Shown in pieces: positions 10,641 to 19,051 of a DNA stretch of 64,000 bases. The DNA is taken from contig NZ_JAAOYM010000001.1 in NCBI RefSeq assembly GCF_011761185.1, positions 1,054,001-1,118,000 of the forward strand. The letters are read 5' to 3'. Numbering within the stretch: position 1 is the stretch's first letter; every line of letters starts with the position of its first letter. Below the pieces are notes generated by a model. That model was not told where the DNA came from. It searched no databases and saw only the letters and a program-made list of their open reading frames with translations. The translations under genes and the position numbers were made by a program. Source of the stretch: Saccharomonospora amisosensis (lineage in GTDB: Bacteria; Actinomycetota; Actinomycetes; Mycobacteriales; Pseudonocardiaceae).

Positions 10641-11693
10641 TCACAGCAGTTGGGCACTCTCGGCGTAGTGGCACGCCGAAGGATGTCCCTGCCCGCGATC
10701 GATCAGTTCGGGCTCGGTGTTCACACACAGGCTGCGCTGGTTCTCCGACAGCGTGTTGGCGAACTTCGGGCACCGGGTGCGGAACCGGCATCCCGTCGGT
10801 GGGTTCACCGGGTTCGGCACGTCGCCGGTGATCACGATTCGCTGCCTGCTGCGTTCCTTGCGCGGGTCGGGCACCGGGATCGCGGAGATCAGCGCCTGGG
10901 TGTAGGGGTGGGCCGGGCTCTGGAAAAGTTGCTCGGCCGGTGCGAGTTCCACGATCTTGCCAAGGTACATCACCGCGATACGGTCGGCGATGTGCCGCAC
11001 GACGGAAAGGTCGTGGGAGACGAACAGGTAGGAAAGATCCAGCTGGGACTGTAGATCCTGCAGCAGGTTCAGCACACCGGCCTGGATCGAAACGTCCAAT
11101 GCGGACACCGGCTCGTCGAGCACGAGTACCTTCGGCTCCAGTGCGAGTGCCCTCGCGATGCCGATCCGCTGCCGCTGGCCGCCGGAGAACTCGTGCGGGA
11201 AGCGGTTACCGTGTTCGGGCCGCAGCCCAACCGTGCTCAGCAGCTCGCGTACCCGCTCCTTGCCGTTATCGCCGTAGAGACCGTGAATCCGAAGCGGCTC
11301 GGCCACGATCTCGTTCACGGGAATGCGCGGGTCCAGCGACGCGTAAGGGTCCTGGAACACGATCTGCAGGCTGCGACGCAGCCGGCGCATTTCCTTGTTC
11401 GGCAGGTCGTTGAGCCGCTTGCCCTGGAACAGCACCTCTCCGGAGGTTGCGGGCTGCAGGTTCAGCACCACTCGCGCGGTGGTGGATTTGCCGCAGCCGG
11501 ACTCGCCGACGAGGCCGAGTGTCTCGTTGGGATAGATGTCGAAGGAAACGCCGCACACCGCGTGCACGTCTCCGATCCTGCGGCGCAGCAGCCCGCCACC
11601 GCGGACAGGGAAGTGCTTAACGAGGTCGCGGGCGGAAAGCACCGGTTCCTTGCCGGTGTCGATCGGCGCTACGGCCAGCGATGTCTCCGTCAT
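10641..11693 (-). CDS. Peptide ABC transporter ATP-binding protein (DppF/OppF type)
   Basis: A 350-residue ATPase: Walker [10 protein letters not shown], signature [16 protein letters not shown], Walker [13 protein letters not shown] and switch VSHDLSVV. The C-terminal part carries the oligopeptide-transporter extension with the cysteines of [15 protein letters not shown] and a late Cys in SACHYAE, the iron-sulfur-type cluster seen in Dpp/Opp ATPases. The ATG ends at 11693 and overlaps the DppD stop (ATGA); the open frame further upstream lies in dppD. Last gene of the minus-strand operon; energises peptide import together with the second ATPase. Confidence 0.93.
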   Translation of the reverse strand: MTETSLAVAPIDTGKEPVLSARDLVKHFPVRGGGLLRRRIGDVHAVCGVSFDIYPNETLGLVGESGCGKSTTARVVLNLQPATSGEVLFQGKRLNDLPNKEMRRLRRSLQIVFQDPYASLDPRIPVNEIVAEPLRIHGLYGDNGKERVRELLSTVGLRPEHGNRFPHEFSGGQRQRIGIARALALEPKVLVLDEPVSALDVSIQAGVLNLLQDLQSQLDLSYLFVSHDLSVVRHIADRIAVMYLGKIVELAPAEQLFQSPAHPYTQALISAIPVPDPRKERSRQRIVITGDVPNPVNPPTGCRFRTRCPKFANTLSENQRSLCVNTEPELIDRGQGHPSACHYAESAQLL

Positions 11694-12751
11694 GAGCGTG
11701 CCTCGCCTTCGAACGCAGCGGCAGGCTGTGGGTCGTCGGTCCTCGGGTGGAACAACTCGCCCGGCTCGTGGCCCTCCACCCGGTAGGCGAAGTGGCACGC
11801 CGCGAGGTGCTCCGGGGTGGAACCCGGTTGTAGCGTGGGCTCCTCGGAGTCACAGACCTCCTCAGCGAGCGGGCAGCGAGGGCTGAACGGGCAACCCGGC
11901 GGCATGTTCACCACCGAGGGTGGTGAGCCGGCGATCGGGTTGAGCCGCTCGGCCTTGACGTCCAGCCGGGGAAGGCTGCCGAGCAGTCCGAGCGTGTACG
12001 GCATCCGAGGGGTGTAGAACACCTCTTCCGCGGTGCCCGCCTCGACGACCTTTCCGGCGTACATCACCTGCACCCGGTCGGCCTGTCCCGCGATGACACC
12101 GAGGTCGTGGGTGATCAGGATCATCGCGGCGCCCGTCTCGCGCTGCGCGATCTGCAGTGACTCCAGGATCTGCGCCTGCACCGTCACATCCAGCGCCGTT
12201 GTCGGTTCGTCGGCGATGATCACGTCCGGCCGGTTGGCCATCGCGATCGCGATGACGATCCGCTGCCGCATGCCACCGGACAACTCGTGCGGGTAGGCCT
12301 TCGCCCGCTGCTTCGGGTTCGGGATGTGCACGGTCTCGAGCAGTTCGACGGCCTGGTCGCGGGCGGCGTCCTTGCGGATGTCGTTGTGCGCCAGGATCGC
12401 CTCGGCGATCTGGTCGCCCACCGTGTAGACCGGGTTCAGCGAGGTCATCGGGTCCTGGAAGACCATCGAGATGCCGCGGCCTCGCACCGTGGACATCCGC
12501 TTGTCGTTGGCGTCCAGCAGCTCCTGGCCCTGGAAGCGCACGGACCCGGAGATCTGGGCGGTCTTGGGCAGCAGGCCCATGATCGCCATGGAGGTCACCG
12601 ACTTGCCAGAACCGGACTCACCGACGACACCGAGTACCTCCCCCCTGCGCAGCTGGTAGCTGACTCCCCGGACGGCCTGCACGAGCCCGTCGTCGGTGGG
12701 GAACTGGACGGTCAGGTCTTCCACCTCGAGTACTGGGTCGGTGGAGGTCAT
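11690..12751 (-). CDS. Peptide ABC transporter ATP-binding protein (DppD/OppD type)
   Basis: A 353-residue ATPase with Walker [10 protein letters not shown], signature [16 protein letters not shown], Walker [13 protein letters not shown] and switch [10 protein letters not shown]. The family C-terminal extension [18 protein letters not shown] supplies three cysteines, with a fourth in ACHFAYR, the usual pattern for an iron-sulfur cluster in DppD-type subunits. The SGSGKSV (rather than ST) Walker A is typical of DppD. Start and stop overlap the neighbouring permease and ATPase genes by four bases each, indicating tight coupling. Confidence 0.93.
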   Translation of the reverse strand: MTSTDPVLEVEDLTVQFPTDDGLVQAVRGVSYQLRRGEVLGVVGESGSGKSVTSMAIMGLLPKTAQISGSVRFQGQELLDANDKRMSTVRGRGISMVFQDPMTSLNPVYTVGDQIAEAILAHNDIRKDAARDQAVELLETVHIPNPKQRAKAYPHELSGGMRQRIVIAIAMANRPDVIIADEPTTALDVTVQAQILESLQIAQRETGAAMILITHDLGVIAGQADRVQVMYAGKVVEAGTAEEVFYTPRMPYTLGLLGSLPRLDVKAERLNPIAGSPPSVVNMPPGCPFSPRCPLAEEVCDSEEPTLQPGSTPEHLAACHFAYRVEGHEPGELFHPRTDDPQPAAAFEGEARS

Positions 12752-13674
12752 GCGCGCACCTTCGTCTGCTGGGGGTCGAACGCGTCACGCAGTCCGTCCC
12801 CGATGAAGTTGATCGTCAGCGCGATCAGGATGATGAACAGGCCGGGGAAGTAGAACAGCCACGGCCGCGTCGAAACGGCGGTCTGGTTCTGGCTCACCAG
12901 CAGCCCCAGTGAGGTGTCGGGCGGCTGCACACCGAAGCCGAGGAACGACAACGCGGTCTCGATGAGAATCGCGAGCGCCACCAGAATCGTGGCGTTGACG
13001 ATCACCGAACCGAGCGCGTTGGGCACCAGGTGCCGGAAGATGATCCGCAGGTCGCTGGCACCGAGGGCCCTTGCGGCCTCGATGAATTCCTTCTCCCGAA
13101 GCGAGAGCACCACACCTCTGGCGACGCGGGACACGTATGCCCAGTACAGGCCGCCCAGCACGACCGCGATCAGCCACCAGCTGCCGCCGACGTTGTGCCC
13201 GAGCACCGCGGCGACGGCGAGCAGGGGGAGGGTCAGCACCAGGTCGGCGATGCGCATCAGGACGGTGTCGATCCAGCCGCGGTAGAACCCGGCCACCGAT
13301 CCCCAGATCGTGCCGACGAAGGTCGCGAAAAGCGCGACCAGCACGGCGATCCCGATCGAGATCTGGGTGCCGCGCAGTACCTGCGCGAAGCTGTCGTGGC
13401 CGACGGCGTCGGTGCCGAACGGGTGGTCCCACGACGGCGGCTGCGAGTTGTCCCCGGTGAGGTCGGCCACGTCGTACTTCCACAGCGCGCCACCGACGAA
13501 GGCCAGCAACACGATCGCCAGCAACACGAAGAGGCTGCCCACGGCAAGCTTGTGTTGCAGGAACCTGCGGATCACCAACTGCGCCTGGCTGCGCTCGGCG
13601 ACGGTGAACTCGCGCTCGACGGGTGGCTGTGTCGGCGTGGTCACGGGCGGGGCGGTTTCGATGTTGTCAGGCAT
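12748..13674 (-). CDS. Peptide ABC transporter permease (DppC/OppC type)
   Basis: A 308-residue permease. An N-terminal cytoplasmic tail of about 35 residues (with the RSQAQLVIRRFLQHKLAV entry typical of OppC_N) leads to six transmembrane segments. The EAA loop is visible as EFIEAARALGASDLRIIFRHL (about residues 195-215), which docks on the ATPases. HPFGTDAVGHDSFAQVLRGT is the signature of DppC proteins. The ATG overlaps the end of dppB by eight bases. Forms the heterodimeric channel with the DppB-type subunit. Confidence 0.93.
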   Translation of the reverse strand: MPDNIETAPPVTTPTQPPVEREFTVAERSQAQLVIRRFLQHKLAVGSLFVLLAIVLLAFVGGALWKYDVADLTGDNSQPPSWDHPFGTDAVGHDSFAQVLRGTQISIGIAVLVALFATFVGTIWGSVAGFYRGWIDTVLMRIADLVLTLPLLAVAAVLGHNVGGSWWLIAVVLGGLYWAYVSRVARGVVLSLREKEFIEAARALGASDLRIIFRHLVPNALGSVIVNATILVALAILIETALSFLGFGVQPPDTSLGLLVSQNQTAVSTRPWLFYFPGLFIILIALTINFIGDGLRDAFDPQQTKVRA

Positions 13675-14647
13675 AGCGGATCCTCGGGTCGAGCACGCCG
13701 TAGAGCAGGTCGGCGACCAGATTCAGCACGATGATGATGGTCGCCGAGAACAGCAGCCACGCCGTGATGGCGTAGACGTCGTCGCGCTGGATGGCCTGCA
13801 GCAGGAAGTGGCCCGCGCCGCGCCACTGGAACACGGTTTCGGTGACGACGGCTCCGGAGATGATCGAACCGAGGTCGAGTGCGGTGACGGTCGCCAGCGG
13901 GATCAGGGCGGTGCGCAGCGCGTGGCGGCGCATCACTCGGCCCCTGCTCAGGCCCTTCGCCCTCGCAAGCCGGACGTAGTCGCTGTTGAGCACCTCGAGC
14001 ATGGAGCCGCGCTGGAACCGGCTCCATGCGGCGAAGGAGATGAGTGCCAGCGAGATAGTGGGCAGCACCATGTGGCCGAGTGTGTCGGCGAGCTGCGCCC
14101 ATGCGCCGCCCGCGACATACACCGAACTGTCGCCGATGGTGTAGAGCACTTGGTCGCCGACGGCGTTGTTGAAGCTGATGCCCGCTTCCTTGAGCAGGAT
14201 CGCGAACCAGAACGACGGCATCGCGAGGAACAGGAAGCCGGTGAAGGTGAAGGTGTAGTCGATGCCGGAGTACTGCTTCACGGCGCTGACCACACCGACG
14301 ATGACCGCGAGGATGAGCGCGATGAGCATGGCGGCGGCGATGAGCCGCAGCGTCACGAGATAGGCGCTGGTGACCTCGGAGCCGATGTCCATGGTCGACT
14401 GCACCGAAGGGCCGAAGTCACCCCGGAAGATGCCGGTGAGCCAGTTCCAGTAGCGCTCGAGCAGCGGCTGGTCGAGGTTCAGCCGTTGCCGCTCCAGTTC
14501 GATGGTGTGTGGCGGTGGCGGCGGGTTCTTCGCCATCAGTTGATTCAGCGGATTGCCCGACAGCGACGCCATGAGGAAGACGACGAACGTCGAGGCGATG
14601 AGGATCGGCACCGATATCAGGAATCGGCGCAGGGCGTAGGCGAGCAT
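13667..14647 (-). CDS. Peptide ABC transporter permease (DppB/OppB type)
   Basis: A 326-residue permease starting MLAYALRRFLISVPILI, the usual DppB first helix, followed by a periplasmic loop and five further membrane segments. The EAA-like loop is NSDYVRLARAKGLSRGRVMRRHALR (about residues 228-252). The loop GNPLNQLMAKNPPPPPHTIELERQRL is the family's periplasmic region (PNPDPQ-type). It is the first permease gene after the binding-protein gene, from which it is separated by 154 bp holding a strong hairpin, so it is probably expressed at a lower level than the binding protein. Confidence 0.93.
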   Translation of the reverse strand: MLAYALRRFLISVPILIASTFVVFLMASLSGNPLNQLMAKNPPPPPHTIELERQRLNLDQPLLERYWNWLTGIFRGDFGPSVQSTMDIGSEVTSAYLVTLRLIAAAMLIALILAVIVGVVSAVKQYSGIDYTFTFTGFLFLAMPSFWFAILLKEAGISFNNAVGDQVLYTIGDSSVYVAGGAWAQLADTLGHMVLPTISLALISFAAWSRFQRGSMLEVLNSDYVRLARAKGLSRGRVMRRHALRTALIPLATVTALDLGSIISGAVVTETVFQWRGAGHFLLQAIQRDDVYAITAWLLFSATIIIVLNLVADLLYGVLDPRIRYA

Positions 14648-14740
14648 GGAGGTCTTCCTGCTGTGAACGAATCGACGTGCGGCGACGTAGCTGGTGGCTG
14701 CGTCGCCGATTCAGCGTAGGTGGGGCCGGTCCGCATCCGG

Positions 14741-14772
14741 TGGGGAGGCCGCCTGTGACGAAGGCCTCCCCA
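14741..14772 (-). terminator. Intercistronic hairpin after the peptide-binding protein gene
   Basis: A perfect 10-bp inverted repeat (TGGGGAGGCC at 14741-14750, GGCCTCCCCA at 14763-14772) with a 12-base loop sits 29 bp past the stop of the binding-protein gene and before the permease genes. No U-tract follows. Partial termination or 3' end protection, keeping binding protein mRNA above permease mRNA, is the likely effect. Confidence 0.65.
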
Positions 14773-14801
14773 CCGGTGGGTAGTGGTTCAGACGCGTGGC
14801 G

Positions 14802-16556
14802 TCAGCCTGCCCGCAGGCCCCACTCGCCGATGTTGTACACCGGACCGTCCAGCGTCGAGTTGTTGCGGATGTTGGCGATGTTGTCGTACGCCGCGATGAA
14901 CGTCGGCTTCTGGTACAGCGGAAGCACGTAGGCGTCCTCGGCCATGATCTTGTTGGCCTCGTTCACCTTGCTGATCGCCTCCTGCCGGTCGGTCTCGGCC
15001 GCGGCCTCGCCCAACAGCTTGTCGACCTGCTCGTTGCTGTAGTTGCCGAAGTTGTTGCCCTGGCCGGTCGTCCAGTTCTGCACGGCGTTGGCGAACGGGT
15101 ACGGCGAGGCGACCCACGCGAACACCATCACGTCGTAGTCGCCGCTGTCCAGCGTGCCACCGAGGTCGTCGGTCGGCTCGACCTTGACGTTCACGCCCAG
15201 CTCCTTGGCCGACTGCGCGAACAGCTCACAGGAGTCCTGCCGGATCTGGTTGCCGGTCGTGTAGCGGATGCGAAGCTGCGGCACGGCCTTGCCGTCGGGG
15301 TCCATCAGCTTGCCGCCCTCGACCTTGTAGCCGGCGTCGGTCAGGATCTGCTTGGCCTTCTCGACGTCACCGGCACCCTGCCCGGTCTGCGAGATGACGT
15401 CCTCGTAGCCCTCCTGCTGCGGCATGAAGTTGTTGCTGTTCAGCGGCTTCACCTTGTCGGTGAACTGGCCGACGGTGCCGTCGATCAGCGCCTGCCGGTC
15501 GACCGCGGTGAACAGCGCCTGCCGCAGCGCCTTGTCCTTCAGCGCGGGGGTGTCGAGGTTGAAGTCGAAGTGCTCCCAGGTGAGGCCAAGCCCGACGTAG
15601 GACGACACGTTCGGGATGTTGCGCACCTGGTTGACGAGGTCCACCTGCGGCTGCGGGTAGATGACCTGCACCTCGTTGTTCGCCAGCGCGGTCGGCTCCT
15701 GTGCCGCCTCGGTGATGATCCGGAAGATCACCCGGTCCAGCTTCGGCTTCTCGCCCCAGTACTTCTCGTTGGGCACCAGCGTGACCGACTTGTCGTTCTC
15801 GAACTTCTCGATCTTGTAGGGACCAGCGGAGAAGTCGGGCACGGTCTTGCCGAACCACTCGAACGACGACTTCAGGCCCTTGGGCGTGTTCAGGTCACCG
15901 TGCTCGGCGGCGATGTGGGCCGGGTACATCGGGGCGCCGGACTCCCACAGCTGCTGCCAGTCGGTGAACGGCTTCTTGTAGGTGACGGTGACCGTCTTGC
16001 CGTTGTCCGAACCCTTCACGGACTCGACCTGGTCGTAGCCCGCGGTGGCGGCCACGGCGCAGTCCGGGCAGTCCTTGCCGTTCTGCACCTTCCAGTTGTA
16101 GACGAAGTCGTCGGCGCTGATCGGCGTACCGTCGGACCAGACGGCGTCCTGGTTGATCTTGTAGACGATCGTCTGCGGGCTGTCCTTGGTCTGCTCCGCC
16201 GACTCCAGCACGGCCTCGTTCATCTTGAAGGACAGGTCGGGCTGGCTGTAGAAGGTGGAGGGGAGCACGCCCTTGAGCACCATGGCGGTCTCGAAGACGT
16301 TCCCCTCGGACGATGTGACGTTCCAGTTGGGGATGTTCTTCTCGATGGCCATGGTGATCTCGCCGCCGTCCTGCAGCTGATCGGCCGGAGCGGAGTTGCA
16401 CTCATTGGGGTTGGCATCACACTCGGCGAACGCCTGGCCGGTCTGGCCGCCGCCTTCGCCGTCGCCTTCCCCTCCCCCTCCGCACGCGGACAGGACGAGT
16501 GCCGCTCCTGCGACAAGCGCGGCGTACCGCGCCACGCGTGACTTGCTTCTCAACAT
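14802..16556 (-). CDS. Peptide ABC transporter substrate-binding lipoprotein (DppA/OppA family)
   Basis: A 584-residue family 5 solute-binding protein. The ATG ending at 16556 follows AAGGAG; the signal peptide ends in a lipobox VLSAC (about residue 24) before a glycine/glutamate-rich linker (GGGGEGDGEGGG). The SBP_bac_5 body includes WSDGTPISADDFVYNW and FYSQPDLSFKMNEAVLES. It captures oligopeptides at the outer face for the permeases and ATPases encoded downstream. Gene order SBP-B-C-D-F is that of a complete Dpp/Opp operon. Which peptides it binds cannot be told. Confidence 0.93.
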   Translation of the reverse strand: MLRSKSRVARYAALVAGAALVLSACGGGGEGDGEGGGQTGQAFAECDANPNECNSAPADQLQDGGEITMAIEKNIPNWNVTSSEGNVFETAMVLKGVLPSTFYSQPDLSFKMNEAVLESAEQTKDSPQTIVYKINQDAVWSDGTPISADDFVYNWKVQNGKDCPDCAVAATAGYDQVESVKGSDNGKTVTVTYKKPFTDWQQLWESGAPMYPAHIAAEHGDLNTPKGLKSSFEWFGKTVPDFSAGPYKIEKFENDKSVTLVPNEKYWGEKPKLDRVIFRIITEAAQEPTALANNEVQVIYPQPQVDLVNQVRNIPNVSSYVGLGLTWEHFDFNLDTPALKDKALRQALFTAVDRQALIDGTVGQFTDKVKPLNSNNFMPQQEGYEDVISQTGQGAGDVEKAKQILTDAGYKVEGGKLMDPDGKAVPQLRIRYTTGNQIRQDSCELFAQSAKELGVNVKVEPTDDLGGTLDSGDYDVMVFAWVASPYPFANAVQNWTTGQGNNFGNYSNEQVDKLLGEAAAETDRQEAISKVNEANKIMAEDAYVLPLYQKPTFIAAYDNIANIRNNSTLDGPVYNIGEWGLRAG

Positions 16557-16878
16557 TGACTCTCCTTGCTGGACGCCATCGGGGTTCGAGGCGATCTCTG
16601 GCGCTTCGCGGTGAGCTGTTCGATGTGATCGAGTTCGCGCACCGTTAACCCTGCACGCTAAGCACTGTGGCGACGCGTGCACTGCTGCGGACAGCGATCG
16701 TGATGCAACAGTGATTCCCTAACGGTTACGCCGAACGAGTGAAATGCCGGTATTGCCGGTTCTCCAGCGTGACGGCCGTACGGGTTCCTCACCCTTGCTC
16801 CCTGCTTCCTCGACGTGGCGCTTCTCGTAACGCCGGGAGAATAGCCGAGGTGTTCCGAGATGTGGACACCTCGAAAGA

Positions 16879-16895
16879 ACTGAATGTCATTCAGT
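16879..16895. promoter_or_regulatory. 17-bp perfect palindrome, candidate operator
   Basis: ACTGAATG-T-CATTCAGT (8+1+8) lies in the 389-bp gap between the divergent peptide-transporter operon (start 16556) and mshB (start 16946), 39 bp before the mshB -10 box. Its size and symmetry suit a TetR- or GntR-type dimer. The rest of the gap shows no gene. Confidence 0.5.
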
Positions 16896-16933
16896 AACCA
16901 ACCGGCAACACGTTGGTGTGTCGATTACCTCGT

Positions 16934-16939
16934 TAGGCT
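16934..16939 (+). promoter_or_regulatory. -10 element of leaderless mshB
   Basis: TAGGCT followed by exactly six bases and then the GTG of mshB at 16946. TTGGTG at 16913-16918 may be a weak -35 (15-bp spacer). No Shine-Dalgarno sequence precedes the GTG. Confidence 0.6.
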
Positions 16940-16945
16940 GAAGCC

Positions 16946-17773
16946 GTGATCCCAGCCGAACGCAGGCTCGTGATGGTGCACGCGCACCCGGACGACGAGA
17001 GCATCACCACGGGCGGCACGATCGCTCGCTACAGCGCCGAGGGTGCCCAGGTCACCGTGGTGACCTGCACGCTGGGCGAGGAGGGCGAGATCATCCCGCC
17101 CGACCTCGCGGAGCTGGGCTCCTGGGCGGGTGACCAGCTCGGCGGGTACCGCGCGAGCGAGCTCGCGGCGGCGGGCAGCGCGCTGGGCTGGACATCACAG
17201 CGATACCTGGGCGGCATCGCGGCCTGGCGAGACTCCGGCATGGCGGGTACGCCCGCCGCCGAGCATCCGCGCGCGTTCGTGCGGGGCACGGTGCGCCAGC
17301 AGTCGGAGCAGTTGCTGGACGTGCTGAACGAGCTGCGCCCGCAGGTGGTCGTGACCTATGACGCCAACGGCGGCTACGGCCACCCCGACCACATCCGCGC
17401 GCACGAGATCACCACCGCCGCGGCAGCGCGAGCCGAGTCGGTGGCGCGGGTGTTCCACACGGTCAACTCCGCGGAGGCGACCGCGCGCGGTCTTGCTCGG
17501 CTTCGCGCTCGAGACGATGTGCCCTTCCGAGTGCCCGATGCCGGTGAGTTGCCGACCACCGACGACGAGCTGATCACTACGGAAGTGGACATCAGTGCCC
17601 ACCGCGACGCCAAGCTCGCCGCGTTGCGCGCCCACGAGACTCAGCTCACCGTGGGAGCTGACTGGTTCGCCCTTTCCAACAACCTCGCGCAACCGGTGCC
17701 GGACACGGAGTTCTTCGTACTCGCCGACGGGCCGCGCGCCGGTGCCGACACCGACCTGTTCGGGGGCCTTTAG
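16946..17773 (+). CDS. mshB: GlcNAc-Ins deacetylase MshB (mycothiol biosynthesis)
   Basis: A 275-residue zinc deacetylase of the LmbE/PIG-L family. It converts 1-O-(N-acetylglucosaminyl)-myo-inositol to GlcN-Ins, the second committed step to mycothiol. Zinc site AHPDDE (residues 13-18) and the second motif GHPDHIRAHE (about 143-152) are intact; GEEGEIIPPDL and the GGIAAWRDSGMAGTP loop are MshB-specific rather than Mca-like. Length and neighbour (an Rv1171-like membrane gene two bases downstream) match mycobacterial mshB (Rv1170). GTG start at a leaderless promoter. Confidence 0.93.
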   Translation: MIPAERRLVMVHAHPDDESITTGGTIARYSAEGAQVTVVTCTLGEEGEIIPPDLAELGSWAGDQLGGYRASELAAAGSALGWTSQRYLGGIAAWRDSGMAGTPAAEHPRAFVRGTVRQQSEQLLDVLNELRPQVVVTYDANGGYGHPDHIRAHEITTAAAARAESVARVFHTVNSAEATARGLARLRARDDVPFRVPDAGELPTTDDELITTEVDISAHRDAKLAALRAHETQLTVGADWFALSNNLAQPVPDTEFFVLADGPRAGADTDLFGGL

Positions 17774-17775
17774 CC

Positions 17776-18171
17776 GTGCGAGAAAGGACAGTCGACCGGC
17801 TGCTGATCGCGGTACTCGCCGTCGACGCCGCGCTGCTGGCCGTGCTGGAGCTGTTCTACCTGCCGTTGCGGCTCGACGGTCTGCTGCTGCCCCGCTTGCA
17901 GGACGCCCCTGTGCCTGTCAGCGCCGTTGTCGCCGCCGTGACCACGCCGCTGCTGGTGGTCGTGGCGGCCAAACTCACCTCCCGCCGGACGGCGACGGTG
18001 CCGTTGCTGGTGTGGTTGCTCACACTGCTGGTCCTCGGCGTGCTCGGACCGGGCGGGGACGTGGTGCTGCTGGCCGACTGGCGCACGCTGCTGTTGCTGG
18101 CGGCAGGAGCGCTGCCGGGGGCTCTCGCGCTTGGTGGCGCGCTGGCACCGGCTACCGGCCGGTCCCGATAG
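17776..18171 (+). CDS. Small membrane protein, Rv1171-like
   Basis: A 131-residue protein with four predicted membrane segments (about residues 9-31, 48-68, 73-93 and 100-122) and short loops. GTG start two bases after the mshB stop, so it is translationally coupled. The same placement is seen for Rv1171 after mshB in Mycobacterium tuberculosis. No catalytic motif can be seen; the function is unknown. A link to mycothiol use or transport is only a guess from the coupling. Confidence 0.75.
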   Translation: MRERTVDRLLIAVLAVDAALLAVLELFYLPLRLDGLLLPRLQDAPVPVSAVVAAVTTPLLVVVAAKLTSRRTATVPLLVWLLTLLVLGVLGPGGDVVLLADWRTLLLLAAGALPGALALGGALAPATGRSR

Positions 18172-18207
18172 GCTCGCCGACCGAGGCGGTGCTACCAGGA
18201 AGGGTGG

Positions 18208-18996
18208 GTGTGTCCTATGGGGGAGGCCATCACCGACCGGCACGTCGTCGCCGCGTTGCGGCCGTTCGTGCGTGCCACCGGGCCGATGGTGGACGCGCTA
18301 CGCGAGGCCGACCCGTTCGGACTTGTCGCGGGTAGCGAGGCGGGCGAGGAACCCGAGCTGAAACCCAAGTCGCGGGCGAGGCTCGTCGAGGGGCTGCGGT
18401 CGGTGCGGGTGCCGGGTACCACGGCGTGGAGCCGGATGGCTGCCGGTGAGCGCACCGACTGGTGGATCAACCGGGTGGGCCGGTTCACCTCGCTGCTCAC
18501 TGCCGTTCCCGGGCTGGGCGGGGCGCTCGCGGACCGGTTGCCCATCCAGGACACCCTCGGCGCCGCCTCGCAGGGCGTGCTGTTGTGTGCCATCGCGGGC
18601 GAGCGCGGTGTGACCGACGTCGGCGATCGGGTTCGGCTTGTCGCCTGGGTGCTGTTCGAGCGGGAGATCCCGCCGGACCTCGCGCAAGGGCGTTTCGCGG
18701 GGCACGACACGGCCGAGGAGGACGCCGAGACCGGCAAGCTGACCGAGGAGTTGGACGAGTCGTCGAGGCGGTACGGCAAGGTCACGCTCAAAGCCTCCGC
18801 GCGAACGCTGTGGCGGCTGGGCCGCTCATTACTGGCGATCTCCGACGAGTTGGAGAAGCGGCCGAGTGGCCGCTTCTACCACCACGCCATCGGGATGCTG
18901 CCCGTCGTCGGAATGGTGGGCGGCTACTTCGGGGAACGCGCCGGGCTGAAACGGGCGGCCAAGCGCGCGGACGAGTGGTTCGCCCGCCACGCCTGA
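18208..18996 (+). CDS. Uncharacterised protein with hydrophobic C-terminal segments
   Basis: A 262-residue protein that I do not recognise. Start chosen at GTG 18208 behind AGGAAGGG; an ATG nine bases further on is possible. Two glycine-rich hydrophobic stretches (about residues 90-112, FTSLLTAVPGLGGALADRL, and 230-245, HHAIGMLPVVGMVGGYFG) could insert in or lie on the membrane, recalling EcsC-type proteins, but the match is weak. The C-terminus is basic. It begins 36 bp after the Rv1171-like gene and has its own ribosome site; it may belong to the mshB transcript. Confidence 0.6.
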   Translation: MCPMGEAITDRHVVAALRPFVRATGPMVDALREADPFGLVAGSEAGEEPELKPKSRARLVEGLRSVRVPGTTAWSRMAAGERTDWWINRVGRFTSLLTAVPGLGGALADRLPIQDTLGAASQGVLLCAIAGERGVTDVGDRVRLVAWVLFEREIPPDLAQGRFAGHDTAEEDAETGKLTEELDESSRRYGKVTLKASARTLWRLGRSLLAISDELEKRPSGRFYHHAIGMLPVVGMVGGYFGERAGLKRAAKRADEWFARHA

Positions 18997-19045
18997 CCCG
19001 CGAGTCCTGCGTTCCTGCCCGCGAGTCCTGCGTTCCTGCCCGCGA
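18997..19045. repeat. 21-bp tandem repeat, 2.3 copies
   Basis: Two exact copies of CCCGCGAGTCCTGCGTTCCTG (18997-19017 and 19018-19038) and the first seven bases of a third fill the space between two convergent genes. It starts at the base after a stop codon. Confidence 0.85.
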
Positions 19046-19051
19046 AGTCGG

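Noticed and set aside
14796-16541. 581-codon plus-strand open frame opposite the peptide-binding protein
   Set aside because: Shadow frame; Val/Leu/Arg-rich without motifs, and the minus strand has an intact lipoprotein gene with a ribosome site.
18997-19045. CRISPR-like direct repeats
   Set aside because: Copies are contiguous with no spacers and there are only 2.3 of them; it is a tandem repeat.
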